From Pseudomonas benzenivorans (GTDB taxonomy: Bacteria > Pseudomonadota > Gammaproteobacteria > Pseudomonadales > Pseudomonadaceae), in the NCBI RefSeq assembly GCF_900100495.1, contig NZ_FNCT01000024.1, positions 1 through 64,000 of the forward strand: a stretch of DNA of 64,000 nt. The letters run 5' to 3'. The notes beneath the pieces are model-generated. The model saw nothing but the letters and a program-made list of their open reading frames with translations. It did not search any database and was not told the DNA's origin. The position numbers and the translations under genes were made by a program. Shown one piece after another: positions 21,626-29,495 of this stretch; within the stretch, counting starts at the first letter, position 1, and each line of letters starts with the position of its first letter.

Positions 21626-22608
21626 GTGAGGCCAAACTCAGCCTGCTGGAGGCGGTCAACCTGGCGCTGCACCGGGCGATGCGCGAGGACGACAACGTCG
21701 TCGTGCTCGGCGAGGATGTCGGGGTCAACGGCGGGGTGTTCCGCGCCACCCTCGGCCTGCGCGAGGCCTTCGGCTTCAAGCGGGTGATCGACACACCGCT
21801 GGCCGAGACCATGATCGCCGGCCTGGCGGTCGGCATGGCCGCCCAGGGGCTGAAGCCGGTGATGGAGATCCAGTTCATGGGCTTCATCTACCCGGCGCTG
21901 GATCAACTGGTGTCGCATGCCAGCCGCCTGCGCAACCGCACCCGCGGCCGCCTGAGCTGCCCGATGGTGCTGCGCACGCCGATGGGCGCCGGCATCCGTG
22001 CGCCGGAGCACCACAGCGAAAGCACCGAGGCGCTGTTCGCCCATATTCCCGGCCTGCGCGTGGTCATCCCGTCCTCGCCGGCGCGGGCCTACGGCCTGCT
22101 GCTGGCGGCGATCGACGATCCCGACCCGGTGATCTTCCTCGAGCCCACCCGGCTGTACCGGATGAACCCGCAGGAGCTGGCCGACGACGGTGTACGCCTG
22201 CCGCTGGACAGTTGCTTCACCCTGCGCGAGGGCAGCGACCTGACCCTGGTCAGTTGGGGCGCCAGCGTCCACGAGACCCTGCAGGCGGCGGTGCAGCTGG
22301 AGCAGCGCGGGGTATCCGCCGAGGTGATTGACGTCGCCTGCATCAAGCCGCTGGACCTCGACACCCTGGAAGCCTCGGTGCGCAAGACCGGGCGCTGCGT
22401 GATCGTGCACGAGGCGCCGAAGAGCTGCGGGGTCGGCGCGGAGATCGCCGCCAGCCTCTACGAACGCGCCTTGCTCGACCTGCAGGCGCCGATCCAGCGG
22501 GTCACCGCGCCGGACATCCCGCCGCCGCTGTACCGCCTGGAGCAGCTGTACATTCCCGGGGTCGCGGACATCCTCGCGGCTTGCGACACGGTGCTGGATT
22601 ACGCCTGA
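21622..22608 (+). CDS. pdhB: 2-oxoacid dehydrogenase E1 component, beta subunit
   Basis: 328 residues, starting MSEAKLSLLEAVNLAL with GGAGGG upstream. VLGEDVGVNGGVFRATLGL, DTPLAETMIAGLAVGMA, EIQFMGF and RTPMGAGIRAPEHHSES are conserved E1beta blocks, and the C-terminal transketolase domain has the EVIDVACIKPLDLDTL stretch. Forms the alpha2beta2 E1 with the preceding gene. Four-base ATGA overlap implies translational coupling. Confidence 0.94.
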   Translation: MSEAKLSLLEAVNLALHRAMREDDNVVVLGEDVGVNGGVFRATLGLREAFGFKRVIDTPLAETMIAGLAVGMAAQGLKPVMEIQFMGFIYPALDQLVSHASRLRNRTRGRLSCPMVLRTPMGAGIRAPEHHSESTEALFAHIPGLRVVIPSSPARAYGLLLAAIDDPDPVIFLEPTRLYRMNPQELADDGVRLPLDSCFTLREGSDLTLVSWGASVHETLQAAVQLEQRGVSAEVIDVACIKPLDLDTLEASVRKTGRCVIVHEAPKSCGVGAEIAASLYERALLDLQAPIQRVTAPDIPPPLYRLEQLYIPGVADILAACDTVLDYA

Positions 22609-22621
22609 TTTTTTTGGGCGA

Positions 22622-22699
22622 TGGTGCGCGCGACCTAGGCGGCCCCGCGCACCCTACGGGATGGAGGCCACTCGGCGTAGGGTGCGCCGTGCGCACCAG
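22622..22699. repeat. split GTAGGGTGCGC repeat pair
   Basis: GGTGCGCGCGACC...CCGCGCACCCTAC (22623-22658) is followed by GTAGGGTGCGCCGTGCGCACC (22678-22698). The two halves are in the reverse order to other copies, so they face each other. Lies inside the E1beta-E2 gap of the operon. Confidence 0.65.
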
Positions 22700-22748
22700 G
22701 CCGTTGACCCGGCTATGCGGGACAAGCGAATCGAGGGGAGAACGAGAG

Positions 22749-23858
22749 ATGAAATACTTCAAACTGCCCGACCTCGGCGAAGGCCTGCAGGAGGCCGAGA
22801 TCGTCGAGTGGCACGTCAAGGCCGGCGATACGGTCAAGGCCGACCAGTTGCTGGTCTCGGTGGAAACCGCCAAGGCCCTGGTCGATATCCCCGCGCCCTA
22901 TGACGGCCTGGTGCTGAAGACCTTCGGCGCCGAGGGCGACATCCTGCATGTCGGCGAGCCGTTGCTGGCCTACGAGGGCGAGGCCGATGCCGGCACCGTG
23001 GTCGGCCGCCTGGAGGGCGGCGGCGCGGTCCAGGCCGACAGCTTCTTCGTCGGCGCCGCGCCCTCGACCCGCGAACACCTGGCGCCGCGCGCGACCCCGG
23101 CGGTGCGCCAACTGGCTCGCCAGCTCGGTGTCGACCTGAGCGGCCTGGCCGGCTCCGGGACGGACGGCCTGATCACCCGCGCCGACGTCGAGGCCGCCAC
23201 CCAGAGTGCCCGCGACAAGTTCGGCGGCGACAAGCTGCGTGGCGTGCGGCGCAGCATGGCGATCAACATGGCGCGCGCGCATGCCGAGGTGGTGCCGGTG
23301 TTCATCGCCGGCGATGCCGACCTGCACCGCTGGCCCCAGGCGCGCGACCCGCTGGTGCGCATCGCCCAGGCCATCGCCGCCGCCTGCGCGGTCGAGCCGG
23401 TGCTGAACAGCTGGTTCGATGGCAAGAACCTGTCGATCAAGCAGCATGCGCAGCTGGACCTGGGCATCGCCGTGGATACCGCCGACGGCCTGTTCGTGCC
23501 GGTGCTGCGCAATGTCGGCGCACGCAGCGCGGAAGACCTCAAGGCAGGGGTGATGCGCCTGCGTGCCGACGTCAAGGCGCGCTCGATCCCGCCACAGGAA
23601 ATGATGGGCGCGACCCTCACCCTGTCGAATTTCGGCACCCTGTTCGGCCGCTATGCCAACCCGGTGGTGATGCCGCCCCAGGTGGCGATCATCGGCGCCG
23701 GCGGCATCCGCGACGAGCCGGTGGCGGTGGCCGGCAAGGTCGAGGTGCACCCGATCCTGCCGCTGTCGCTGACCTTCGACCACCGCGCGGTCACCGGCGG
23801 CGAGGCGGCGCGCTTTCTCAAGGCACTGGTGCAGGCGCTGGAGCAGCCGGAAGGCTGA
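22749..23858 (+). CDS. dihydrolipoamide acyltransferase (E2)
   Basis: 369 residues, shorter than most E2s. One lipoyl domain at residues 1-75 with Lys42 in VETAKALVDIPAPY; a peripheral E1/E3-binding domain near residues 115-150 (TPAVRQLARQLGVDLSGLAG); and a catalytic CAT domain. In the active-site block LTFDHRAVTGGEAARFL the usual H-R-x-x-D-G is H-R-x-x-T-G, so the aspartate is replaced by threonine while His is kept. GGGGAGAACGAG precedes the ATG. No E3 gene follows, so a shared lipoamide dehydrogenase must serve. Confidence 0.9.
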   Translation: MKYFKLPDLGEGLQEAEIVEWHVKAGDTVKADQLLVSVETAKALVDIPAPYDGLVLKTFGAEGDILHVGEPLLAYEGEADAGTVVGRLEGGGAVQADSFFVGAAPSTREHLAPRATPAVRQLARQLGVDLSGLAGSGTDGLITRADVEAATQSARDKFGGDKLRGVRRSMAINMARAHAEVVPVFIAGDADLHRWPQARDPLVRIAQAIAAACAVEPVLNSWFDGKNLSIKQHAQLDLGIAVDTADGLFVPVLRNVGARSAEDLKAGVMRLRADVKARSIPPQEMMGATLTLSNFGTLFGRYANPVVMPPQVAIIGAGGIRDEPVAVAGKVEVHPILPLSLTFDHRAVTGGEAARFLKALVQALEQPEG

Positions 23859-23877
23859 TCCGGGGCGGCATCAGGTG

Positions 23878-23932
23878 TAGCCTGGACGGGAATCCGGGAG
23901 CTTGCGCGAGGCTCCCGGATTTCATCCGGGCT
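23878..23932 (+). terminator. hairpin repeat after the E2 gene
   Basis: AATCCGGGAGC (23891-23901) and GCTCCCGGATT (23911-23921) are perfect 11-base arms, with imperfect outer arms GCCTGGACGG/CATCCGGGC. It lies 20-75 bases after the operon end. There is no long T-tract. Same sequence type as a common Pseudomonas repeat; may serve as a transcript end. Confidence 0.5.
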
Positions 23933-23941
23933 TGCATGTTC

Positions 23942-24022
23942 GTAGGAGCGGCCCATGGCCGCGAACATGTCTGGCCGCGCGCGGATCGCGGGCATGGGAC
24001 TGCGCGTCCCGCCCGCTCCTAC
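23942..24022. repeat. GTAGGAGCGGCCC palindromic repeat
   Basis: GTAGGAGCGGCCCATGGCCG to GGGCATGGGAC...CCGCTCCTAC, same family as 4236-4309. Ends 12 bases from the yebG stop. Confidence 0.75.
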
Positions 24023-24033
24023 GGGAGTCGTGG

Positions 24034-24294
24034 TTATTCGGGTGCTGCGTTGTTCAGCTCGCCCAGGGCGTCGGGCTGGTTCTTGAAGGCCTTGGCGAAG
24101 ATCTCGCGGTTCTTCGCCATGAAGATGCCGAGTTCTTCGCCTTGCGTCTCGCTCAGCGAGGGCACGGCTTTTTGCAGTACGTCGGTGAGCAGCTCGGCCA
24201 GTTCGAGCATCTTGTCGTGACGATCGGCTTCGGCTTTATCCATGAACAAACGCTCCAGATCCCGGCTGCTGCGGTACACCACTTCGACGGCCAT
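24034..24294 (-). CDS. yebG: SOS-induced YebG-family protein
   Basis: 86 residues starting MAVEVVYRSSRDLERLFMDK, with KAEADRHDKMLELAELL. This matches YebG, a small LexA-regulated protein of unknown biochemical role. A LexA box stands 42 bases upstream of the ATG. In P. aeruginosa the homologue PA3413 sits next to the same 2-oxoacid dehydrogenase genes and belongs to the LexA regulon (from memory). Confidence 0.92.
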   Translation of the reverse strand: MAVEVVYRSSRDLERLFMDKAEADRHDKMLELAELLTDVLQKAVPSLSETQGEELGIFMAKNREIFAKAFKNQPDALGELNNAAPE

Positions 24295-24335
24295 TCATCA
24301 CCTCTACGCCTTCACGCTGATGGGTTGCAAGATAA

Positions 24336-24351
24336 CTGGTTATTTATACAG
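24336..24351 (-). promoter_or_regulatory. LexA box of yebG
   Basis: CTGTATAAATAACCAG on the minus strand: CTG-N10-CAG with the AT-rich centre of the SOS consensus. Confidence 0.9.
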
Positions 24352-24620
24352 TTGCGGCCGCAGTGTAAAGCACTCGGGCGCGACTGGATAGTGCCCGGGG
24401 CGGCCAGGCTTGCCGCGCGCGGCCGGGGTGCCGGGTGCCGTCCGCCCTGTGGCGCTGCGCGGATCAGCCGGTGCACTAGACTTGTAGTGCGAGCGTTGGC
24501 GCCTTGCCCGCTGCGCGAAATGGGGCAGGGAGCCATCCTTTTACGGCATGCGATACGCCTGTTGCGACAGCGGGACTATGGGCCGGCGTCGATTCTCAGG
24601 CCAACGGCAGGAGGTGCATC

Positions 24621-25088
24621 ATGACCATGGCCACGCGTTTGCAGAGCTACTTGTCACAGCAGCATTCCCACTACGACATGCTGCAGCACGACCCCTCGGT
24701 GACCACCCGGGAGGCGGCCCGGCGTGCCGGGGTGCCGCCGCATCTGATGGCCAAGTCGGTGATTCTCGACGACTTCCAGGGCCACTGGCTGATGGCGGTG
24801 GTGCCGGCGACCCACCAGGTCGATCTGAACAAGGTGCGCAAACTCACCAAGCGCCACTGGCGACTGGCGCGGGAGAACGAATTCGGCCCGCGCTTCAGCG
24901 ATTGCGCGAACGGCGCGATTCCGCCGGTGGGCAGCGCCTTCGAGATGGAAACCCTGATTGACGAGTCGCTGGCAGGGGTCAAGGACCTGTATTTCGAATC
25001 GGGCGATCACGAAGGTTTGGTGCATATGAGCGCGGAAGAATTTCTCCAGCTCATGCCGACCGCCCAGCGCGGACCGATCAGCGAATAG
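24621..25088 (+). CDS. YbaK/ProX-like aminoacyl-tRNA deacylase domain protein
   Basis: 155 residues. REAARRAGVPPHLMAKSVIL, HWLMAVVPATHQVDLNKVRK and GSAFEMETLIDESLAG fit the YbaK/EbsC editing domain, which hydrolyses mischarged tRNAs in trans. The conserved lysine is in MAKSVIL. The substrate cannot be told from sequence. AGGAGG 6 bases before the ATG fixes the start; an upstream ATG at 24504 is rejected. Confidence 0.82.
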   Translation: MTMATRLQSYLSQQHSHYDMLQHDPSVTTREAARRAGVPPHLMAKSVILDDFQGHWLMAVVPATHQVDLNKVRKLTKRHWRLARENEFGPRFSDCANGAIPPVGSAFEMETLIDESLAGVKDLYFESGDHEGLVHMSAEEFLQLMPTAQRGPISE

Positions 25089-25376
25089 CCCGATTCCGGG
25101 TGGCGCCGATGCTGAGGCGCCGCCCGCTTCTTCTCGCCTGCGCAGCTTGCGGGGCGTGTCTTATTGCCGCACGGCGCACTTCTCGGCCGTCTGGCTGGCC
25201 CTCATCCTGCATAATCCAACCGTCACCTGCGGGTCCGATCATGGCGGGGAGCCCACTGCCGATAGCCTGTGAAAAACCTCTCGCCTGCTGCGGCCGCTGC
25301 CGCGTTGCGCCGCGAACGCCTGGAGGCGGCCTCGAGACTGCGCTCGATATCTTTACAACCGCCAAGGAGTTGCTTC

Positions 25377-25624
25377 TTGAAATTGAATTGGGCCGAGACG
25401 CTGCGTGAGAACCTGCATGGACTGGCCGAGTCGCTCGGCAACTTGCTGGTCGAGGGCTTTCACTACCTGGCGTTGTTCGCCATCGGCGGGGCCACCGCCT
25501 GGGCAGCGGTGATGGCGTTCAGCGGCATGGTCGAGAAGGGCCACACCACGGTCGACGATATCCTGCTGCTGTTCATCTACCTCGAACTGGGGGCGATGGT
25601 CGGGATCTACTTCAAGACCAACCA
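25377..25624 (+). pseudogene. psiE: host psiE, 5' part, cut by the retron island
   Basis: PsiE family (phosphate-starvation-inducible E), a four-helix inner-membrane protein. A TTG start with AAGGAG 7 bases upstream gives about 83 residues of normal family sequence (LLVEGFHYLALFAIGGATAW, DDILLLFIYLELGAMVG, IYFKTN). Translation then passes into foreign sequence and stops at 25673. The missing half lies 4 kb away at 29644-29912. Joining the two at the shared 13 bases restores an uninterrupted ~168-codon gene (FKTN-HMPIRF). Confidence 0.88.
25612..25624 (+). repeat. left 13-bp direct repeat (attL core)
   Basis: TCAAGACCAACCA, identical to 29644-29656. Six bases inside it comes TCTAACAC (25631-25638), whose inverted copy GTGTTAGA (29628-29635) lies eight bases inside the right repeat. 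Confidence 0.85.
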
Positions 25625-25710
25625 ACCGTATCTAACACAGTTTTCTCTGCGGCCTACTGGCTGGCAAGCCTAGATCTCATTCTATCTGGCGTAATTTGGA
25701 GTAATTGAGT

Positions 25711-26187
25711 ATGAAGTGGGCGGATGTCAGCCGAAAACGCATACACGACGGTGCCAACTCGATTGGCAACCTGCTGGTGGAAAGCTTCCACTATTTGGGT
25801 TTGTTTGCTATTGGAGCTGCTACGGCATGGGCCTCTGTAATGGCTTTTATGCAGATGTTCGAAAAAGGAAATGCCAGCGTTGATGATATTCTCTTGCTCT
25901 TTATTTATTTAGAGCTGGGAGCGATGGTAGGCATATATTTCAAAACCAATCACCTGCCTATTCGATTTCTGCTGTACATAGCAATAACTGCACTTACCCG
26001 ATATCTGATTGGCGATGTATCGCATCATAGGGCTCCAGATATTGGACTGTTGTACCTATGTGGCGGGATCTTTTTCCTGTCGCTATCCGTTTTGGCGGTT
26101 AGGGTTGCTTCAAATAAATTTCCCTCCAGTAAGGCGATAGATGCGACTGGTGACTTCGTTGAGGATAAAATGGTTGAAAAAAATTGA
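25711..26187 (+). CDS. psiE: element-borne complete psiE homologue
   Basis: 158 residues, full length, with the same four-helix plan as the split host gene: LLVESFHYLGLFAIGAATAW, DDILLLFIYLELGAMVG, TNHLPIRFLLYIAITALTRY, GDVSHHRAPDIG. DNA is much more AT-rich than the host fragments, so it came with the island and is not a fresh duplication. The ATG follows GGAG by 9 bases. It keeps a psiE function in the cell although the host copy is broken. Its core site reads TCAAAACCAATCA (25940-25952), two changes from the insertion core. Confidence 0.88.
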   Translation: MKWADVSRKRIHDGANSIGNLLVESFHYLGLFAIGAATAWASVMAFMQMFEKGNASVDDILLLFIYLELGAMVGIYFKTNHLPIRFLLYIAITALTRYLIGDVSHHRAPDIGLLYLCGGIFFLSLSVLAVRVASNKFPSSKAIDATGDFVEDKMVEKN

Positions 26188-26212
26188 CGCATCAGTAATT
26201 TTTTGATAGAAA
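26184..26212 (+). promoter_or_regulatory. retron RNA promoter
   Basis: TTGACG (26184-26189), 17 bases, TAGAAA (26207-26212). Transcription would start near 26219, exactly where the a1 arm of the retron RNA begins. The -35 overlaps the psiE stop codon. Confidence 0.6.
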
Positions 26213-26219
26213 GCCGCCA

Positions 26220-26351
26220 CCTCCACCCGCAATTAAATAGGTTGTTCAAATGCGACCTGATTCAAAAATGCTATAAGCAACTGCCCTACGCTAATCCTAA
26301 TGGTTAACGTTTGGCTACCCTTAAGTCTATAGAGTGAAATGCGGGTGGGGG
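26220..26351 (+). ncRNA. retron msr-msd RNA
   Basis: The outer arms CCTCCACCCGCAATT (26220-26234) and AAATGCGGGTGGGGG (26337-26351) pair over 12 contiguous positions (one G-T) plus two after a mismatch: the a1/a2 stem of retrons. Inside are a 6-bp hairpin AGGTTG/CGACCT (about 26238-26257, msr-like) and a longer irregular stem. That stem is CTATA (26271)/TATAG (to 26332), ACT/AGT, then GCC..ACG.TAATC over GGTTA.CGT..GGC (26283-26315), which fits an msd. Length ~132 nt is in the normal range. The 2'-OH priming guanosine would be expected just after a1 (for example in AAATAGG) but cannot be fixed by eye. Confidence 0.72.
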
Positions 26352-28079
26352 TTTTTGAGCAAGCTTAAATTATGTAAATCTGTCGACGAGCTGGCTGCTC
26401 TGCTTGGGACTACATATGGGAAAATCCGGTATTTCTATTATTTGCACCCTACATCAGAAAGCTACTCCACCTTTGAGATAAAGAAGAAGAGTGGTGGTGT
26501 GCGAGAGATCTCAGCTCCCTCTGATAAGTTAAAAACGCTTCAGGGGCGATTGAAAGTTTTTCTCAGTGAGATTTACGAGCCTAAAAAGTATGTGACAGGT
26601 TTTGTTAATGGCAAGTCTATTGTCGCAAATGCAAAGCCTCACACCAGAAAGAAGTTTGTTTTTAATCTGGACTTGCAAAATTTCTTCCCTTCAATAACAT
26701 TTGCTCGTGTTCGTGGGTTATTAATTTCTAAACCCTATTCTCTAAATTCATCTGTGGCAACTGTGATAGCCCACCTTGTAACGGTGAATGGGAAGTTGCC
26801 ACAGGGCGGTCCTTGTTCTCCTGTAATTTCAAATATGATTTGCTCATCGCTGGATAGGAAGCTGAAAACTCTTGCGGTGAAAAATCGAGCTGAATACACA
26901 AGATATGCTGATGATATAACCTTTTCTTTCTATGATGATCTTGAATATGTTGCGAGCGATATAGTTCAGATTTTGAAAGGAGACGAGCTTCCTAATCACT
27001 ACTTTGCAAGGTGTGGACGGAGCTTGGAGAGGTTAATTATTGATGCTGGTTTCAAGGTAAATTATTTAAAGGTTAGGCTGCAGGGTCGATACGAGAGACA
27101 AGTCGTTACTGGTCTAGTAGTAAACAAAAAACCAAATGTAAATCGGCAATACGTCAGAAAAACGGGTGCGATGATCCACTCGATTGAAACAAAGGGGCTG
27201 GAGGAAGCGAGGAGGATACACTCGGAAAAAATTATTAAGCAAGAAAAAAAGAGTGGAAGTGGTAAGGAAGAAGAGATCAAGGTTCCACCGGTTGAGGCTC
27301 ATATACAGGGGCGACTGTTGTTTTTGAAGCAGGTTGTCGGGCTTGAGTCGCAGGTTTACAGACGACTGGCGTTACGTTTTAACCTTCTTAGATTAAAGTA
27401 CAGAGTGCCTCTAGGGGTTTCAAAAAATAAATTCAGCGAGGACTTTAGGAAATTCACCAAGTGGTACGACTCTAAGTGCTGGGTTGTGGAAGTTGAGGGT
27501 GAGATACGCGGGGAGTTCGAGTGTGGTCAGGGTTCTGGTTTCATGATTTCTGATCAGGTGCTTGTGACATGCTCTCATGTGTTGGATTTAAAAGGCGTTA
27601 AGCTGGATGAAGCAACTGTTTATCAAGCATCCTCTAGGTCAAGAAGTTATAAAGCTAATTTGCTTTATCGTGACGACCATAGAGATATAGCTTTGCTTAA
27701 GATTTCAGTTGATAAATCTGAATTTGACTATTTTGATTTGGAAACTTCAGTGTTGGCTGATGTCGGTGATGAAGTTTCTATTTTAGGCTTCCCTCAAGAC
27801 AAGCTCGGTGCTCAGAGTGCAGGGAATCAAACTGCCTTTGTTAGAAATAAATTCCCCATAAGTGGGGTTGGTTTTGTTGAGGTGGATAAAGAGTTATATG
27901 CCGGAAACAGCGGCGGGCCAGTGCTTAATCAGGATAGTAGAGTAGTCGGTATTGTTGGTGTTGGTAATGATGGAGAGTATTGTGACCACAGCCGATTTAT
28001 TTGTGTTTCTGAGTTGTTGAAAGTTCTTGAAAGATTTAAGGCGGCTTCAGTTGATAAGTCTAAACTTGAGCCTGCCTAG
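26334..28079 (+). CDS. retron reverse transcriptase fused to trypsin-like serine protease
   Basis: 581 residues from a GTG; a TTG at 26355 (574 residues), just after the a2 arm, is an alternative, and neither has a good ribosome site. RT part, residues ~1-330: NAKPH at 99-103 (retron NAxxH), NLDLQNFFPS with Asp113, PQGGPCSP at 156, RYADDITF with YADD at 191-194, and VTGLVVNKK at 258 (retron VTG, region Y). A lysine-rich linker (about 300-315) and helical stretch follow. The protease part, ~390-570, has His415 (VTCSHVLD), Asp451 (HRDIALLK) and Ser526 (YAGNSGGPVL), a complete chymotrypsin-type triad with oxyanion glycine. Protease-fused retron RTs are known from retron surveys; the RT makes msDNA from the adjacent RNA, and the protease is presumably the effector, silent until triggered. 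Confidence 0.9.
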   Translation: MKCGWGFLSKLKLCKSVDELAALLGTTYGKIRYFYYLHPTSESYSTFEIKKKSGGVREISAPSDKLKTLQGRLKVFLSEIYEPKKYVTGFVNGKSIVANAKPHTRKKFVFNLDLQNFFPSITFARVRGLLISKPYSLNSSVATVIAHLVTVNGKLPQGGPCSPVISNMICSSLDRKLKTLAVKNRAEYTRYADDITFSFYDDLEYVASDIVQILKGDELPNHYFARCGRSLERLIIDAGFKVNYLKVRLQGRYERQVVTGLVVNKKPNVNRQYVRKTGAMIHSIETKGLEEARRIHSEKIIKQEKKSGSGKEEEIKVPPVEAHIQGRLLFLKQVVGLESQVYRRLALRFNLLRLKYRVPLGVSKNKFSEDFRKFTKWYDSKCWVVEVEGEIRGEFECGQGSGFMISDQVLVTCSHVLDLKGVKLDEATVYQASSRSRSYKANLLYRDDHRDIALLKISVDKSEFDYFDLETSVLADVGDEVSILGFPQDKLGAQSAGNQTAFVRNKFPISGVGFVEVDKELYAGNSGGPVLNQDSRVVGIVGVGNDGEYCDHSRFICVSELLKVLERFKAASVDKSKLEPA

Positions 28080-28329
28080 ATTTGTTTAAAGCAGGTTCGT
28101 GTTGAGTATTGCTTATGGCCAGTGATAATGCGGTCTGTAAAACTGATCCAAAATATTAATCACTCATCCTTTGTGCTGGGAACGCCGGATACCAGTATTT
28201 TTTCTCTTTTTCCATAATGGCCCCTCAATACATGAGGGTTCTATGTAGCGGCGATTTTTTTGAAATAGTATCAACTGAATAGGCTGTTTTGGCACGTGTT
28301 TACGTGCCATTGCTTCAGGGGTATATTTA
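28080..28329. other. tail-to-tail gap with two small hairpins
   Basis: Between the convergent retron genes. Hairpins CCCTCA-ATACA-TGAGGG (28222-28238) and GGCACGT-GTTT-ACGTGCC (28291-28308) are perfect, in an AT-rich setting with T-runs nearby. They probably end transcription from both sides. A 66-codon minus-strand frame here looks spurious. Confidence 0.45.
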
Positions 28330-29448
28330 TTAGCTGCCAAAGGCTGTTGTGATTGTAGATCCAACTATTCCCCCGAGGATACCTGCCGAAAGAATAGTCA
28401 GAAGCTCAATTGTTTTGCTGTTCTTTTGATCGAAGTATGTTATGAGTTCGCTTGTTTCGTTAAGCGGGTATTGAGGGTGCTCGGATATTTCTTGGTCAAT
28501 GTAATCTTGCAGGTATGTCTCTGATTTTCCACTTTTATATATTGAAGCATAGTTTCTAGCGATCTGTCCTTTCATGAATATTAAATGTCCTTTAAAAAGG
28601 CCGATATCCTTGAATGCCTTTTGGAAGAGTTTCGGCTTTTCTATTACTCTTTTTATGATATTTTTCTTGTTTGTTTTTTCTTGGTATTCGAGGATCGAGT
28701 AAGTTGTATTTTGAATCTCTTCCCACTTTTTCAGGCTGAAGTTTGTGTCTTTGTTTAGTTGGTAAAAAAATGACAGTTCATCTGCTAGGGTCTCTTGCAG
28801 TTCTTCAAGAGCTTTGTCCTCGCTTTTGAATTTATGTGGGCTGTAACTAAATTTAAGAGTGTTGTATCCACGGGTCTTTGTTTCATTAAGAGTAAATGAG
28901 GCATCTTCAATGGCTGTGTCGCTTTCGTTTAGGTAGAAATCTGCGTGAAAAGGTGACGGCCCTAGGAAATCATACTCTAGGAATGTGTCAACTTTTTGTA
29001 ATTCCTTAGTTAAGAACTCCCTAACTACTTGGACAGCGGTAGAGGGTAGGGTGTCTTTTGTGGCGGATAGGCACTCTATATAGCTCACTGGACCATACCA
29101 CTCATGTCGCACAGTGATTTTAAAGTTCTCGGTTCCTGTATCTAAATATTTTTCTGGTAGATTTATTAACTCTGCTTGGATTCTGAATGGTATGTAGATC
29201 TTGTAAGTCAAATTTAAAAATGTAATGGACGGATAACAATGTTCCCCATCCCTGATTTTAGGGTTGGGAGGTGATGTATCTATTTTCTCATCTTTGATAT
29301 CCTCATCGAAAGATATGGTTACTTCTGATGCGGTTGTAAGATTTTTTAGAGTTTTTATTATTTCGTCGATGTATTCTTGTACAGTGATTTCTTTGTCTAA
29401 ATTGTCTTTTATTGAAAAGTGAAAACATCCTACCCCAAAAGCTTTCAT
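28330..29448 (-). CDS. unknown retron-island protein with C-terminal hydrophobic anchor
   Basis: 372 residues; I do not recognise the family. The first ~345 residues are soluble in character, rich in Lys/Glu/Asp, with an acidic N-terminal part (FDEDIKDEKIDTSPP) and helical centre (EDKALEELQETLADELSFFY). The last ~25 residues (ELLTILSAGILGGIVGSTIT, end TAFGS) are a glycine-rich hydrophobic helix, suggesting a tail-anchored or single-pass inner-membrane protein. AAGGA lies before the ATG and a good promoter of its own lies upstream. AT-rich like its neighbours. Its place within the island boundaries makes it a likely partner, substrate or second effector of the RT-protease; it could also be independent cargo. 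Confidence 0.75.
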   Translation of the reverse strand: MKAFGVGCFHFSIKDNLDKEITVQEYIDEIIKTLKNLTTASEVTISFDEDIKDEKIDTSPPNPKIRDGEHCYPSITFLNLTYKIYIPFRIQAELINLPEKYLDTGTENFKITVRHEWYGPVSYIECLSATKDTLPSTAVQVVREFLTKELQKVDTFLEYDFLGPSPFHADFYLNESDTAIEDASFTLNETKTRGYNTLKFSYSPHKFKSEDKALEELQETLADELSFFYQLNKDTNFSLKKWEEIQNTTYSILEYQEKTNKKNIIKRVIEKPKLFQKAFKDIGLFKGHLIFMKGQIARNYASIYKSGKSETYLQDYIDQEISEHPQYPLNETSELITYFDQKNSKTIELLTILSAGILGGIVGSTITTAFGS

Positions 29449-29495
29449 GTATTTCCTTATATAGTATGTTGGTGGTTGTGATTAGGCTAATTGCC

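Noticed and set aside
28164..28364. 66-codon minus-strand frame between the convergent retron genes
   Set aside because: Overlaps the end of the 372-residue gene on the same strand, crosses two hairpins and has no ribosome site.
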